DNA from: Candidatus Gastranaerophilales bacterium
Lineage (GTDB): Bacteria > Bacillota > Clostridia > Lachnospirales > Lachnospiraceae
DNA: 64,000 nt
Assembly (NCBI GenBank): GCA_023663225.1
Contig: JAMPHU010000004.1
Span: 17,457 to 81,456, forward strand
Direction of reading: 5' to 3'
Each line of letters starts with the position of its first letter. The first letter of the stretch is position 1. The notes under the pieces are model-generated. The model was not told where the DNA came from, did no database searches, and was given only the letters and a program-made list of their open reading frames with translations. This document shows positions 8,813 to 18,253 of this stretch, piece by piece. Position numbers and translations under genes: made by a program.

Positions 8813-10417
8813 TCACCGATTGGAAGCCGCCGCAAATTTTTCAAGCTGCTCCTTGGCCTTTCCACTGTCCAAAATCTCTTCCGCCAGCTTCACGCCCTCC
8901 TGCATATCTCCTGCCTTGCCGCCCACATAGAGCGCGGCGGCCGCATTTAACACCGCGGCGTTTCTCTTGGGCCCCTTTTCGCCTGCCAGTATGGCTCTGG
9001 TGATATCGGCATTTTCCTGAGGCGTGCCTCCTGTCAGCTCCGCCTTGCTGCAACGCTCCATTCCAAACTGCTCAGGGGAGATTGTATACACTTTAAATTT
9101 GCCGCAGTCGATCTCGCACACGCTGGTGGGGGCGCTGGCGGAAATCTCGTCCAGACCGTCCTGTCCGTACACCACCATGCCACGCTTCACGCCCAAATTG
9201 GACAGTACATGGGCCATGGACTCCAAAATACTCTCATCGAACACGCCCATCACCTGATAGGTCGGCCCCGCCGGATTGGCCAGCGGCCCAAGGATATTAA
9301 AGATCGTGCGAATACCCAACTCCTTGCGGATCGGCCCCACATACTTCATAGCTGTGTGGTACTTCTGTGCAAAGAAAAAGCAAATTCCCGCCTCCTCCAG
9401 CACACGCTTATTCTGCTCCGGCGTCAGATCGATATTGACGCCCAAAGCTTCCAGACAGTCCGCCGCGCCGGATCTGGAACTTGCGGCGCGATTGCCGTGC
9501 TTTGCCACGGGAATCCCTGCTGCGGCAATGATCAGAGCTGCCGTGGTGGAAATATTAAAGGAGTTGGAGCCGTCGCCGCCGGTCCCCACGATCTCCAGCA
9601 CATCCAGATCCGTGTCCAGCTTCAGGCCGTGACTGCGCATCTCCTCCGCCGAGCCGGTGATCTCCTCTATGGTCTCACCTTTCATGGAAAGCGCCGTCAA
9701 GTAGGCGCTCTTTTGGACATCGCTGGCCTTGCCGCTCATAATCTCATCCATGACCGCCTTTGCCATATCATAGCCGATGTTCTCATGCTTTGTCAATTTT
9801 ACGATTGCTTCACTGATCATTTTCTTTTCCTCCGTTCCCTGATTCTTTTTTGTCTTTTTGATAAAATTTTCTATAATCTGTCTTCCCTCCGGGGTGAGCA
9901 CGGACTCCGGATGAAACTGGACGCCGTACACCGGAAATCTCACATGCTCCACCGCCATGACTTCCCCGTCTTTCGTCCGCGCCGTGACTTTAAGCTCAGC
10001 CGGAATACTGTCCGGATCCGCCGCCAGAGAATGATATCTCGCCACGGTGATCTTATTCTCCATCCCCTCAAAGAGAACGCTCCCTGTATCCAGAACGGCC
10101 TCTGATTGTTTTCCATGCATCAATTCCTTCGCATAAGTGACCACAGCGCCGAACACTTCACAGATCGCCTGATGTCCCAGACAAATGCCCAATATAGGAA
10201 TCCGCCCCGCAAAATGCCGGATGACTTCCTCGCAGACCCCGGCGTCCGCGGGCCTTCCGGGGCCCGGCGACAAGATAATGTGCGAGGGCGCAAGCGCCTC
10301 GATCTCCTCCACCGTCAGCTCATCGTTGCGGATCACTTTGATATCCGGCTCCACCGATCCCACCAACTGATAGACATTATAAGAAAAACTGTCATAATTA
10401 TCGATCAATACTATCAT
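8813..10417 (-). CDS. trpGD: Fused anthranilate synthase glutaminase - anthranilate phosphoribosyltransferase
   Basis: A 534-residue bifunctional protein. Residues 1-190 are the TrpG glutamine amidotransferase, with the nucleophile Cys in L-G-I-C-L-G-H-Q and the triad His/Glu in F-H-P-E-S-V; it supplies ammonia to TrpE. A short Lys/Glu linker leads to TrpD from about residue 200 (M-I-S-E-A-I-V-K-L). TrpD carries the PRPP-binding G-T-G-G-D-G and the K-H-G-N-R motif, and transfers phosphoribose to anthranilate. The true start is the ATG at 10417, which overlaps the trpE stop as ATGA and has an AGGAGGG site. The internal Met before the TrpD part could in principle start a separate TrpD, because [10 protein letters not shown] is encoded by a purine-rich GGAGGAAAAG stretch. 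Confidence 0.97.
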   Translation of the reverse strand: MIVLIDNYDSFSYNVYQLVGSVEPDIKVIRNDELTVEEIEALAPSHIILSPGPGRPADAGVCEEVIRHFAGRIPILGICLGHQAICEVFGAVVTYAKELMHGKQSEAVLDTGSVLFEGMENKITVARYHSLAADPDSIPAELKVTARTKDGEVMAVEHVRFPVYGVQFHPESVLTPEGRQIIENFIKKTKKNQGTEEKKMISEAIVKLTKHENIGYDMAKAVMDEIMSGKASDVQKSAYLTALSMKGETIEEITGSAEEMRSHGLKLDTDLDVLEIVGTGGDGSNSFNISTTAALIIAAAGIPVAKHGNRAASSRSGAADCLEALGVNIDLTPEQNKRVLEEAGICFFFAQKYHTAMKYVGPIRKELGIRTIFNILGPLANPAGPTYQVMGVFDESILESMAHVLSNLGVKRGMVVYGQDGLDEISASAPTSVCEIDCGKFKVYTISPEQFGMERCSKAELTGGTPQENADITRAILAGEKGPKRNAAVLNAAAALYVGGKAGDMQEGVKLAEEILDSGKAKEQLEKFAAASNR

Positions 10418-11889
10418 TCCAATCCCTCCTGTGCGATCCTGACTGCGTTTTTGACTGCCGCCGCTTTCTGCATGCACTCTCTGTACTCCTTCTCCGGCAC
10501 GCTGTCCGCCACGATCCCCGCGCCGGAACGAATGAACACTTTGCCGTTTTTGGAAAAGGCCAGCCGGATGGCGATACAGGTATCCAGATCTCCGGTAAAG
10601 GAGAGATATCCGATCGCTCCCCCGTAAATGCCGCGCTTATTGTTTTCCAGCTCATTGATGATCTCACAGGCGCGCAGCTTCGGCGCCCCCGACAACGTCC
10701 CCGCGGGAAGAATCGCATCCACCGCATCCAGCGCGTCCCGATCCTCTCTGATACGGCCGCTCACAGTGGAACCGATATGCATCACATGAGAGTACCTTTC
10801 GATGGACATGTATTTTTCCACCTGCACCGTGCCGATGCGGCTGATCTTGCCGATGTCATTCCGTCCCAGATCCACCAGCATGTTGTGTTCCGCGCGCTCC
10901 TTCTCATCCGCGAGAAGCTCCTTCTCCAAGGCCAAATCTTCCTCCTCTGTGACGCCCCTGGGCCTCGTGCCCGCCAGCGGGAACGTGTAAAGTTTCTCGC
11001 CCTCTAGCTTTACCAAGGTCTCGGGACTGGCTCCGGCGATCTCCCCGTCGCTTCCCGAAAAATAGAACATATAGGGGGACGGGTTGGTGGTGCGCAACGC
11101 CCTGTAGGCGTCCAGCAGGCTTCCCTCCATGGGCGCCTCCAGGCGGTTGGACAACACCACTTGAAAAATATCGCCCTCTCTGATATACGCCTTCGCGCGA
11201 TTCACCATCTCGCAATATTCCGCCTCCTGAAACAGCGGAGTGAACTCTCCTTTTATGGCAAGGGGCGACAGAGGAGCTTTCTCCCCGCCCCGCAGAAGCT
11301 GTTTCATGCTTTCCAGCTCCAGAAGAGCCTTGTTGTAATTTTTCTCCAAATCATCTGTCTTGATATTGGTGATCAGAAGAATCTTTTGCTTGTAATGGTC
11401 AAAGGCGATCACTCGATGGAACAACATCAAATTCACATCCTGAAACCCTTCCTCATCCTTGGCATCCAGTTTTAACGTCGGCTCACTGTATTTGATATAG
11501 TCGTAGGAAAAATATCCGACCAGTCCGCCTGTAAAAGTGGGAAGTCCCGCAAGCTTCGGACTTTTGTTCTCCTCGATCACGCTGCGGATGACGCCCCGCA
11601 CATCCTCCTTCACGGTTCTGGCGCTCATAGGCGACTTCACTGTGGTCTCCCCATTGTAACAGGTGATCTCCATCACGGGATCATATCCCAAAAAAGAGTA
11701 TCTCCCCCAGCGTTTATCCGCCTCCGCGCTTTCCAACAAATACACATGGCCGCTGACCTTCTGCAAAATGCGCAGCACCTCGATGGGTGTGGTGGTGTCC
11801 GCGTAAATCTCCGTGCTGACGGGGATCACGCCGTAAGCTCCCGACGCGGCAATTTTGTTACATTCCTCCAATGTGGGTTGTATCCTCAA
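10414..11889 (-). CDS. trpE: Anthranilate synthase component I
   Basis: A 491-residue chorismate-utilising enzyme that makes anthranilate together with the TrpG domain. The C-terminal half holds [17 protein letters not shown] and S-G-A-P-K-L-R-A. The N-terminal L-L-E-S-A-E motif is the usual tryptophan feedback site, so product inhibition is likely. The open frame reaches back into the T-box, but the real start is the TTG at 11889: an AGGAGGAGG site lies six bases upstream, and the T-box terminator ends before it. The stop overlaps the trpGD start (ATGA). Confidence 0.97.
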   Translation of the reverse strand: MRIQPTLEECNKIAASGAYGVIPVSTEIYADTTTPIEVLRILQKVSGHVYLLESAEADKRWGRYSFLGYDPVMEITCYNGETTVKSPMSARTVKEDVRGVIRSVIEENKSPKLAGLPTFTGGLVGYFSYDYIKYSEPTLKLDAKDEEGFQDVNLMLFHRVIAFDHYKQKILLITNIKTDDLEKNYNKALLELESMKQLLRGGEKAPLSPLAIKGEFTPLFQEAEYCEMVNRAKAYIREGDIFQVVLSNRLEAPMEGSLLDAYRALRTTNPSPYMFYFSGSDGEIAGASPETLVKLEGEKLYTFPLAGTRPRGVTEEEDLALEKELLADEKERAEHNMLVDLGRNDIGKISRIGTVQVEKYMSIERYSHVMHIGSTVSGRIREDRDALDAVDAILPAGTLSGAPKLRACEIINELENNKRGIYGGAIGYLSFTGDLDTCIAIRLAFSKNGKVFIRSGAGIVADSVPEKEYRECMQKAAAVKNAVRIAQEGLE

Positions 11890-11941
11890 CTTTATCCTCC
11901 TCCTTTTTGATAATCGCTTCCTCTGCACGGGCCTGGCACAC

Positions 11942-12215
11942 AAAAAAACCGCCCTCGACAGATTTACTTCTGTCAAGGACGGGATGTAATCATCTCGCGG
12001 TGCCACCTTGCTTCACGCTCGCGCGCGCTCTTACAGGATACTATCATATCCCAGACAACTGACGTATGCCCTCACGTCGCAGAATACTCGAATACTCTTT
12101 CCCTGCGCCCTCCGTGGTCCATTTGACAATCTGCTCTCCGACCTTTCTCAGCCTCCGGTCTCTCTGTAGGCGCATATACTGCCGTTATCTCCACATCTAC
12201 GGTTTGCGTATTTGA
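11942..12215 (-). promoter_or_regulatory. T-box riboswitch, tRNA-Trp responsive
   Basis: This leader reads uncharged tRNA-Trp and lets transcription into trpE when tryptophan is scarce. The T-box sequence GGTGGCACCGCG lies at 11996-12008. The terminator, with arms CCGTCCTTGACAGA and TCTGTCGAGGGCGG followed by seven U, spans 11942-11982. A TGG specifier triplet followed by A lies at 12119-12121 in the stem I region, and an AG-bulge-like GGCTGAGAAAGG lies upstream. The variable base after TGG in the T-box is C, which pairs with discriminator G73 of bacterial tRNA-Trp, so both contact points agree on tryptophan. Confidence 0.93.
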
Positions 12216-12223
12216 TTTTTTTA

Positions 12224-12252
12224 ATAATAACGCTGTGGAGCAAAGATGTCAA
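12224..12252 (-). promoter_or_regulatory. Sigma-A promoter of the trp operon
   Basis: On the minus strand TTGACA (12247-12252) and TATTAT (12224-12229) are separated by exactly 17 bases. Initiation would fall near 12217, just before the T-box leader. Confidence 0.85.
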
Positions 12253-12288
12253 GTATCTTTTTGCAAAATTCTCAGCTTTGATAACCGT

Positions 12289-12474
12289 TCATCCATGGGA
12301 TAATATGAACGCTGCTTTTTCTTTTTCCGTTAGTTCTATAACTTTTACGCCTTTTTCCTTTGCATACTGCATCAACCCTCTTAAGTCCAAGCAGACTTTG
12401 GGGCATTGGCTTAACAGTACCGGCTCTGACATATTCGCCAGACTTTCCCTATATCTCTTCATCTGTCCATTCAT
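12289..12474 (-). CDS. Small conserved protein paired with acetyltransferase
   Basis: A protein of about 61 residues of unknown function, containing S-Q-C-P-K-V-C-L-D-L-R-G-L-M and ending K-A-A-F-I-L-S-H-G. From memory, similar short proteins occur directly downstream of this type of acetyltransferase in Lachnospiraceae, and here its start overlaps the acetyltransferase stop by 26 bases. The ATG at 12474 has GGAGG nine bases upstream; ATG codons at 12480 and 12462 are alternatives. Confidence 0.6.
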   Translation of the reverse strand: MNGQMKRYRESLANMSEPVLLSQCPKVCLDLRGLMQYAKEKGVKVIELTEKEKAAFILSHG

Positions 12475-12879
12475 AATCATACACCTCCATAATTTCCTTT
12501 GCTGCCTGTTCGTCGATGGCAAACTGGTATGGGTGCAGGATGGCAATTACTTCCCCATGAAATGTATTGACATAATGCTCCAACAGTTTCTTGTCTGCAG
12601 CAAACCCGTACATATAACCGTCATAACCGTAGCTGACCGATTTCTGGGCAGCAATTGCAAACAGATGACCTCCTATACCGAGATATTTTACGGTATCTGT
12701 GAGCTGCTTATTGTTATCAGGACTGGCACACATCCAACTGATGTATAGCGCCTGCATATCATCATTGCGGGTTACGGCGACCAATCCCTGAATATCCACA
12801 GTTCCTTCTACAACCAATGCATATCAGTCCGTGCATCCTTGAGACAGGAGGTAAATTCATCAATTATAACATTTATCAT
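12449..12879 (-). pseudogene. GNAT-like acetyltransferase, frameshifted with probable internal deletion
   Basis: An ATG at 12879 with GAGGTG upstream starts M-I-N-V-I-I-D-E-F-T-S-C-L-K-D-A-R-T-D and hits a TAG at about 12808. The next frame resumes at once with Y-A-L-V-V-E-G-T-V-D-I-Q-G-L-V-A-V and continues to 12449. The C-terminal part has G-I-G-G-H-L-F-A-I-A and Y-D-G-Y-M-Y-G-F, as in a family of small Lachnospiraceae acetyltransferase-like proteins. From memory those have some 35 more residues between the two halves, so I read this as a roughly 110-base deletion with a frame change. A sequencing error alone would not explain the missing residues. Confidence 0.65.
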
Positions 12880-13076
12880 GCAAACACCTCTTTTTATTTT
12901 CTATTTTATCACATAATCCCGTACTTATCTATGCAAATATCACAAAATTTTTATGCCAAAAATTTAATGGAGTTACGATCGTGTTTGTGGTAAGATAAGA
13001 ACATTGAGAAGGGGCCTCTTAATATTTATCCTAAGAAAATGATATTTAGTGATGAAGCATTTGTGGGGAGGTTTAT

Positions 13077-13526
13077 GTGTTGAAAAATTATAGATTACGT
13101 TTTGACCCTTGGAGTTTATTATTGTTTCTACTTATTATGATTCCTACCTTTATTTGGTTTGCCATTCCTGCGCCAAATGATATTTTAAGAGCAGATTCCG
13201 TTACGGAAACGCTGGATACCGCAGCTTCCATATGTCAAGTATTGATGATTCTGATTCTATGTTTCTTTAGAAACTTAGAATGTAAAAAAATCGGTATTTC
13301 GCCCTTTACGATCGCTACAATCATTTGCTGTCTGCTGTATTTTGCAAGTTGGGCTGTTTATTATATTGGGACTGTAAATACAGTTGTTATATTGGGATTG
13401 ACCATTCCGCCGTGTCTGGCATTTTTATTTTTTGCCATCGATAGAAAAAATAAAATGGCGATCATTCCCATTTTCATTTTTACCATTTGCCATACGATAT
13501 ATGGAATCGTCAATTACATTATTTGA
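13077..13526 (+). CDS. Small integral membrane protein, unknown function
   Basis: A 149-residue hydrophobic protein with about four or five transmembrane segments (L-L-L-F-L-L-I-M-I-P near residue 15, I-C-Q-V-L-M-I-L-I-L-C near 50, then two or three more towards the end). The start is GTG at 13077 with GGGGAGG five bases upstream; the overlapping ATG is in a frame that closes at once. It stands alone on the plus strand between two minus-strand genes. I do not recognise the family. Confidence 0.75.
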   Translation: MLKNYRLRFDPWSLLLFLLIMIPTFIWFAIPAPNDILRADSVTETLDTAASICQVLMILILCFFRNLECKKIGISPFTIATIICCLLYFASWAVYYIGTVNTVVILGLTIPPCLAFLFFAIDRKNKMAIIPIFIFTICHTIYGIVNYII

Positions 13527-13557
13527 CCATTTTTATTCCCGCGAGGGGCAATACCCC

Positions 13558-13602
13558 GCTGCAAGCAACGCGTTTTAAATTCCATACCCCGTTGCTTGCA
13601 GC
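13558..13602. terminator. Stem-loop after the membrane protein gene
   Basis: A perfect 12-bp inverted repeat, GCTGCAAGCAAC / GTTGCTTGCAGC, lies 32 bases after the stop codon at 13526 and before the convergent MerR gene. It lacks a strong T run, so it may be a weak bidirectional terminator or a 3'-end stabiliser. Confidence 0.45.
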
Positions 13603-13621
13603 AGGATTATTGACTGCCTAT

Positions 13622-14473
13622 CTAACTCAAATATGAAACGCCATAATACTTTTTAATCGCATACGCAACATATTCCGAGCAGCCATTTCCAAATTGAGCA
13701 TCTGTCGCTTCCGCCAATTTCGGAAATTCCAGATATTCTTTTGCCAAATCCAAAAGTATATTTCTTGCATTGTCAAGGCAGAACATTTTCTTATAATTCT
13801 CGGCAAGACGTTCAACTGCTTCTCTTCCTGCATTTTCATCTCCCGATTCTTTTGCTGCCATAAACTGCTTATAAATTTCAGAATTTTCATCCTGCTCCTG
13901 TTTCAGCTCCTCCTTATTTCCTGTTGACTGCATGATGGCTTCCATTGCTTTTTCCTTCCCGCCATACCATTTAAATACATCTGCAAATGCCTGTTTGTTT
14001 GAAAACCCGGTTGCTAAATGCTCTCGATAATTTTCTATACTTCCATATTTTTGCACCTGTTCTTCCAGTGATTCTTTTGTCATACATTCCATTGTATGGT
14101 CTACAATTTTCTTTACTTCCTCATCGTTAAATGCTTCAAAACTCACTGTATTAACTCCTTTCATCACATCGGATATCAACTCAATAATCCCATTTAATCT
14201 GTTTCGCTTTTGCTCCAACAGATTCTTTTGCGTTAATAAGGTCTGTTCTCTGTCATAATTAGGATTATCCATGATTTTTTTAATATCTTCCAATGGAATC
14301 TCTAATTCTTTAAAGAACATAATTTCTTGTAACCACTCTAATGCTTTGTTGTCGTATAGGCGATAACCTGCGGCTGTTAATTCTGTCGGTTTTAACAAAC
14401 CAATTTCATCATAATACCTTAACGCCCTGACGCTTATCCCAGTGATCTTCGACACTTCTTTTACTGTCTTCAT
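13622..14473 (-). CDS. MerR-family regulator with TipAS-like ligand domain
   Basis: A 283-residue regulator. Residues 1-70 are the MerR winged helix (V-S-K-I-T-G-I-S-V-R-A-L-R-Y-Y-D-E-I-G-L-L), residues 75-115 form the dimerising coiled coil, and the C-terminal part from about 150 resembles the TipAS antibiotic-recognition domain (Y-G-S-I-E-N-Y, F-A-D-V-F-K-W-Y, Y-K-K-M-F-C-L-D). Such proteins untwist promoters with a 19-bp spacer when ligand binds. Exactly such a promoter lies directly upstream (14495-14525), so autoregulation is likely. AAAGGAGG precedes the ATG. Confidence 0.92.
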   Translation of the reverse strand: MKTVKEVSKITGISVRALRYYDEIGLLKPTELTAAGYRLYDNKALEWLQEIMFFKELEIPLEDIKKIMDNPNYDREQTLLTQKNLLEQKRNRLNGIIELISDVMKGVNTVSFEAFNDEEVKKIVDHTMECMTKESLEEQVQKYGSIENYREHLATGFSNKQAFADVFKWYGGKEKAMEAIMQSTGNKEELKQEQDENSEIYKQFMAAKESGDENAGREAVERLAENYKKMFCLDNARNILLDLAKEYLEFPKLAEATDAQFGNGCSEYVAYAIKKYYGVSYLS

Positions 14474-14494
14474 CGCTTCCTCCTTTCAAATTTT

Positions 14495-14525
14495 ATTCTA
14501 AACCGTTACGTTACGAGAGAGTCAA
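14495..14525 (-). promoter_or_regulatory. MerR-type promoter with 19-bp spacer
   Basis: Minus strand TTGACT (14520-14525) and TAGAAT (14495-14500) are separated by 19 bases, two more than optimal. The spacer contains CGTAACGTAACG, an imperfect palindrome suited to a MerR dimer. It drives the TipAS-like regulator gene itself. Confidence 0.75.
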
Positions 14526-14535
14526 TAGGTAATTC

Positions 14536-14568
14536 AAAAAAGCGGCAAAGATTTCTCCCTGCCGCTTC
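14536..14568 (-). terminator. Rho-independent terminator of the Cys/His-rich protein gene
   Basis: On the minus strand AGCGGCA and TTGCCGCT form a stem with a loop of about 12 bases, followed by six T. It lies 33 bases after the stop of the exported repeat protein gene and just upstream of the MerR promoter. Confidence 0.75.
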
Positions 14569-14601
14569 TACATCTGTTGATTGGAAATGCATTTATGCTT
14601 A

Positions 14602-14955
14602 CTAATGATGGCCGCCATGACCAGACCCATGATGACTCCCGCCGCTTTCTGCATGATGGCTGTGCTCGCCCGTCTGTGTACAGCCGGATACGCCGCAGGA
14701 ATTGTGCGTATGGCTCCCCGTTTCTGTACATCCCGCTACGCTGCATACCTCGTGGCTGTGCTCGCCGATCTGTTTACAGCCGTCAATTTCACAGAAATCC
14801 TGCTGATATACTGTCGTCTGCGGTGCGCTCTTAGCTTCCGCCACCATGCTTTTATTCATTTGATATGCAGAAACTATGCTGCCTGATAACATGGCAATCA
14901 CCACAAACGCAACAGCTAATATTGCTTTTTTCAATAGCGCTTTTTTCTTTTTCAT
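14602..14955 (-). CDS. Exported Cys/His-rich repeat protein, putative metal binder
   Basis: A 117-residue protein. Residues 1-35 are a basic stretch and a hydrophobic segment (A-I-L-A-V-A-F-V-V-I-A-M-L), a signal peptide or membrane anchor. The exported part has three tandem units of about 16 residues, each with C-x4-C, then G-x-H-x-H (for example C-E-I-D-G-C-K-Q-I-G-E-H-S-H), and ends in a tail rich in His and Gly (G-S-G-H-G-G-H-H). Paired Cys and His at fixed spacing suggest binding of zinc, copper or nickel outside the membrane; that is inference. The ATG at 14955 is chosen for its AAGGAGG site; an upstream in-frame Met lacks one. Confidence 0.8.
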   Translation of the reverse strand: MKKKKALLKKAILAVAFVVIAMLSGSIVSAYQMNKSMVAEAKSAPQTTVYQQDFCEIDGCKQIGEHSHEVCSVAGCTETGSHTHNSCGVSGCTQTGEHSHHAESGGSHHGSGHGGHH

Positions 14956-15033
14956 GTGCAACCTCCTTCTAAATAATGGTCTCACTTCCTAAAAAGTGTT
15001 TTCACTGTTATTTTCCAAAATTTCCATAAATAA

Positions 15034-15171
15034 TCATACATTTCCTGATATTCTGTACAACTCTACAAAAAAGTTATAAAATTGAATGTTCAAAATTTTG
15101 ACTTTATAATCCTGATAAACTGTCATAAGTTCTAACCATGCTTTGCTATGCTCCTTGCTAAATTCAATCAT
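15034..15171 (-). CDS. Possible 45-residue protein, unknown
   Basis: A short frame starting M-I-E-F-S-K-E-H-S-K-A-W-L-E-L-M opens at an ATG with GGAG about nine bases upstream and ends in TGA. It directly follows the stop of the gene remnant at 15199-15333. It may be a real small protein or a fragment of a decayed gene; nothing in it identifies a function. Confidence 0.3.
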   Translation of the reverse strand: MIEFSKEHSKAWLELMTVYQDYKVKILNIQFYNFFVELYRISGNV

Positions 15172-15198
15172 TGTTTCGTCTCCGTTAAAAATTCCTTT

Positions 15199-15333
15199 TT
15201 ATTCACTGCTCATCTGAATGATTGTTTTATATGCAACTCTACAATGATAAATTGCCTCATTTCTGTTTGCCACGGACTCGACGTTCTGTAAAGTATGCCC
15301 TGCAATTTCAAAGGTATCGCCCAAATGATTCCT
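15199..15333 (-). pseudogene. C-terminal fragment of a decayed gene
   Basis: A 44-codon open stretch (containing G-D-T-F-E-I-A-G-H-T-L-Q-N-V-E-S and ending Q-M-S-S-E) has protein-like composition but no start codon or upstream ribosome site; an in-frame TGA lies immediately before it. It looks like the surviving end of an older gene. The rest of the gap, 15334-15658, shows no supported feature. Confidence 0.3.
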
Positions 15334-15658
15334 TCAGACCACAGACACAGATAGATTCCCATTCATTTCACCTCTGAAATACAGATTCCTGTAGGAAATG
15401 GTACAAAGAAAAATAATTGCCAGACACCCTACCCCATGCTATGTTCTGCTGCTTTTTGTTCCATCCTGCCACCCCATCTACCCATACCATGCAGGCCACG
15501 CACACCAAAGGCAACACCCCGATCAAATGATAGCAGTATTGTGCTGCATCTCTGAAACAGGCAACTGTCGTATCCGTCGGCCACATTCACATTATAATGC
15601 ATAATAGTACATTTCAAAACAACATGCAAGATATTTTCACTTCCCATCACCCTATAAG

Positions 15659-17818
15659 TCAGATTTTATGAAGCGGCGTCTTAAAACTTATATTTCTTGT
15701 GGTGGCTAATTTTTCAAATTGGATCACATAACTGGAAATATCCTCTCTGATTTCCACTATTTCACCTTTGCCAAATACGCTATGTTGAACCGTATCCCCC
15801 GCTTCTAACGTCGAGGAGGACGACATAAATCTTTTTTCATCATTTTGGATATAGTTATTACTGTCATGGACTAATTTCTCTTCCAATTCAACAATATAAT
15901 TTAAATAGGCCTTTTCTGTGTTAAAAATAAATCTGGAAGGGTATCGAAAAGAACCGTCATAGTTTATGCCTTCCGCATCGCTTAAAAACAAGGCGTTCTC
16001 AGCTCTCGTGTAAGCGACGTAAGCCAGCCTCCGTTCTTCTTCCAGTTTATCCTGCGTGTCAGCATGTTTTGTCGGGAAAATGCCTTCATTGAGTCCACAC
16101 ACAAAGACATACGGAAATTCCAGTCCTTTCGCCGTATGTATCGTCATCATTTTGACGGAATCCCGCTTTTCATCTTTGTCAGAATTTGTAAACAGCGCGA
16201 TGCTCTGAATATATTCTTCGAGGGTATTTTCTTCGCCGGAAGTAGTTTCAAATTCAAAAATGGACTGCTTCAGCTCAGAGAGATTATCCAGCCGCTCCTG
16301 TTCCCCGCCTTGCCTTAACATGGCTTCATATCCGCTGTCATTCAAAATACCCGTTATCATACCGGAGACACGCATTTCCTTATAGTTTCCACGGTATTTT
16401 TCAACAACGCTTATGAAATTTTCCGCACCGGTGGCAGCAAATAATTTATCTTCCAAATTCTCTTTTAAAGCATGATAAAGAGAACAATGATGCGCTTCCG
16501 CGTATTCTTTTAAGAATGAGATTCTTCTTTTCCCTATATTTCTTTTGGGTTCATTGACGACTCTCTGGAACGATAAATCGTCGGCATACAATATCATTCT
16601 CAAATAGGATATGGCATCTTTAATTTCTTTTCGCTTATAAAATTCTATCCCGCTATACAACACATATGGGATTTTCTCTTTTATAAACATTTCCTCAATG
16701 CTGCGCGATACAAAATGCGCCCTGTAAAGTATGGAAATGTCATTGTATCGATTCCCGCCGGAGATTAAAGTCTTTATTTGCGATACGAGCCATTCCGCCT
16801 CCGCTCTGGTGGTTTTAGCATGATTGAAAACGGTTGGAACATTTTTTCCTTTGACAGCGATCAAATCTTTATCCATACGCTTTTGATTCTTTTTGATCAG
16901 CGAATTGGCCGCATTGAGTATTTCCGGTGAGGAACGGTAATTTTTGTTCAGTAGGATCGTTTTGGTATCTTGATGGGTTTTATCAAAATCCAATATATAC
17001 TCTACCTTTGCGCCTCTCCATGAATAAATTGTCTGGTCGGGATCTCCGACAATAAATAAATTTTTATGATATGCGCTCAAAACATCAGCCAGTTGATAAT
17101 TTAACGCGCTGACATCCTGAAATTCGTCCACCATGATATACATCATTCGCTCCTGCCATTTTTTTCGGATGTCCTCATTGGTTTCAAGTATATGAAGCGC
17201 AACCGTGATCAAATCGTCAAAGTCTAAACCGTAGCATTTCTTTTGCTCATACAGATATCCCAGATACACCTTTTTCTTAACATCTTCCTCATTTTCATAG
17301 GCTTTCTTCAATTTTTCCGTATCCAGATCGATCAGATGCGGTAAATGATGGAAAATATTTTGTTTGTCCCTTGTAGTTTTCCTTTTTCTTATGTCTTCTC
17401 TTGCCATATTGAAAGTATAAGTTCTCGACTGAATACCGGAAGATTCATATACCGTTTTTAAAATGGACTCCGCATCTTCCGAATCCAATACCATAAAATT
17501 CTGCGGATAATTGACCGCATGGATATCCTCTCTCAATAGTTGAACGCAGAAACCGTGAAAAGTACAGACAAATCCGGTATCATTATCGCCGATCATGGAG
17601 CGGATTCTCTTTTTCATTTCATTCGCCGCTTTATTAGTAAAAGTGACACACAGGATATTTGCCGTTGACATACCCAGCTCATTTACCAAATATGCATATC
17701 GATGCGTCAATGCCTTCGTTTTTCCGGAACCGGCTCCGGCTATCACTCTGACATAACCTTCTGTGGTGGTGACAGCGTCTAATTGCTCCTCATTCAGGTT
17801 TGATAAAATTTCATCCAT
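15659..17818 (-). CDS. UvrD/PcrA-type superfamily 1 DNA helicase
   Basis: A 719-residue 3'-5' DNA helicase. Motif I is A-G-A-G-S-G-K-T, motif II D-E-F-Q-D-V, motif III G-D-P-D-Q-T-I-Y-S-W-R-G, motif IV L-N-K-N-Y-R-S, motif V T-I-H-T-A-K-G-L-E-F, motif VI V-A-Y-T-R-A. The last 60 residues (A-G-D-T-V-Q-H-S-V-F-G-K-G) resemble the C-terminal RNA-polymerase-binding domain of PcrA. The size fits PcrA, but the housekeeping copy usually sits with ligA, so this may be a second, accessory helicase. No partner nuclease gene is adjacent. It is divergent from the DUF4062-NACHT gene across a repeat-filled gap. Confidence 0.93.
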   Translation of the reverse strand: MDEILSNLNEEQLDAVTTTEGYVRVIAGAGSGKTKALTHRYAYLVNELGMSTANILCVTFTNKAANEMKKRIRSMIGDNDTGFVCTFHGFCVQLLREDIHAVNYPQNFMVLDSEDAESILKTVYESSGIQSRTYTFNMAREDIRKRKTTRDKQNIFHHLPHLIDLDTEKLKKAYENEEDVKKKVYLGYLYEQKKCYGLDFDDLITVALHILETNEDIRKKWQERMMYIMVDEFQDVSALNYQLADVLSAYHKNLFIVGDPDQTIYSWRGAKVEYILDFDKTHQDTKTILLNKNYRSSPEILNAANSLIKKNQKRMDKDLIAVKGKNVPTVFNHAKTTRAEAEWLVSQIKTLISGGNRYNDISILYRAHFVSRSIEEMFIKEKIPYVLYSGIEFYKRKEIKDAISYLRMILYADDLSFQRVVNEPKRNIGKRRISFLKEYAEAHHCSLYHALKENLEDKLFAATGAENFISVVEKYRGNYKEMRVSGMITGILNDSGYEAMLRQGGEQERLDNLSELKQSIFEFETTSGEENTLEEYIQSIALFTNSDKDEKRDSVKMMTIHTAKGLEFPYVFVCGLNEGIFPTKHADTQDKLEEERRLAYVAYTRAENALFLSDAEGINYDGSFRYPSRFIFNTEKAYLNYIVELEEKLVHDSNNYIQNDEKRFMSSSSTLEAGDTVQHSVFGKGEIVEIREDISSYVIQFEKLATTRNISFKTPLHKI

Positions 17819-17939
17819 ATTGATTCTCCAATCCTCACAGTTATCTATTTTCTGTATCCTACACTATTAATCTCTTTATTGCAAGTAAACCCTCAGTTTA
17901 AATCATATTTTTTCGTAACAGCTCAGCCTTTTTAGGTCG

Positions 17940-18118
17940 TTGCAAGTGTCATTGTGCGGATGATATATTCCAACGCAGACACGCTTTCGCTGCACCTCGC
18001 TCGTAGCGGTACATAAGATGCCAAAGTACGGCATCCATAGTCAACGTAGTTGACTATTAGTACCGACGGCTCGCTAGCGTCTGCTTTGGAATATATCATC
18101 CGCACAATTCGGACTACA
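17940..18118. repeat. Palindromic repeat family A, copy A3
   Basis: The arms contain ATTGTGCGGATGATATA and TATATCATCCGCACAAT, exact complements of each other, yet both differ from the A1 arms at the same two paired positions. The central hairpins are GATGCC/GGCATC and ATAGTCAAC/GTTGACTAT. It lies between the helicase gene and the first NACHT gene. Confidence 0.88.
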
Positions 18119-18253
18119 ACAATCGCTAAAAACTATCTGACATGCCAGTTACTTACCCTGCTGGAGATCAGCAACCGACAATGTCGAATGGTTTTACCAG
18201 ATGTTGAAATCCGAATTGTACAGAAGGGATACTTTTGGGACTTGCGGGATACA

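Noticed and set aside
10418-10477. Longer N-terminus for the TrpG-TrpD fusion
   Set aside because: The extra residues are unlike TrpG. The ATG at 10417 overlaps the trpE stop and has a strong ribosome site.
15368-15586. 72-residue minus-strand open frame
   Set aside because: It has no ribosome-binding site, an unusual composition rich in Cys and Trp, no recognisable motif, and overlapping frames of equal length.
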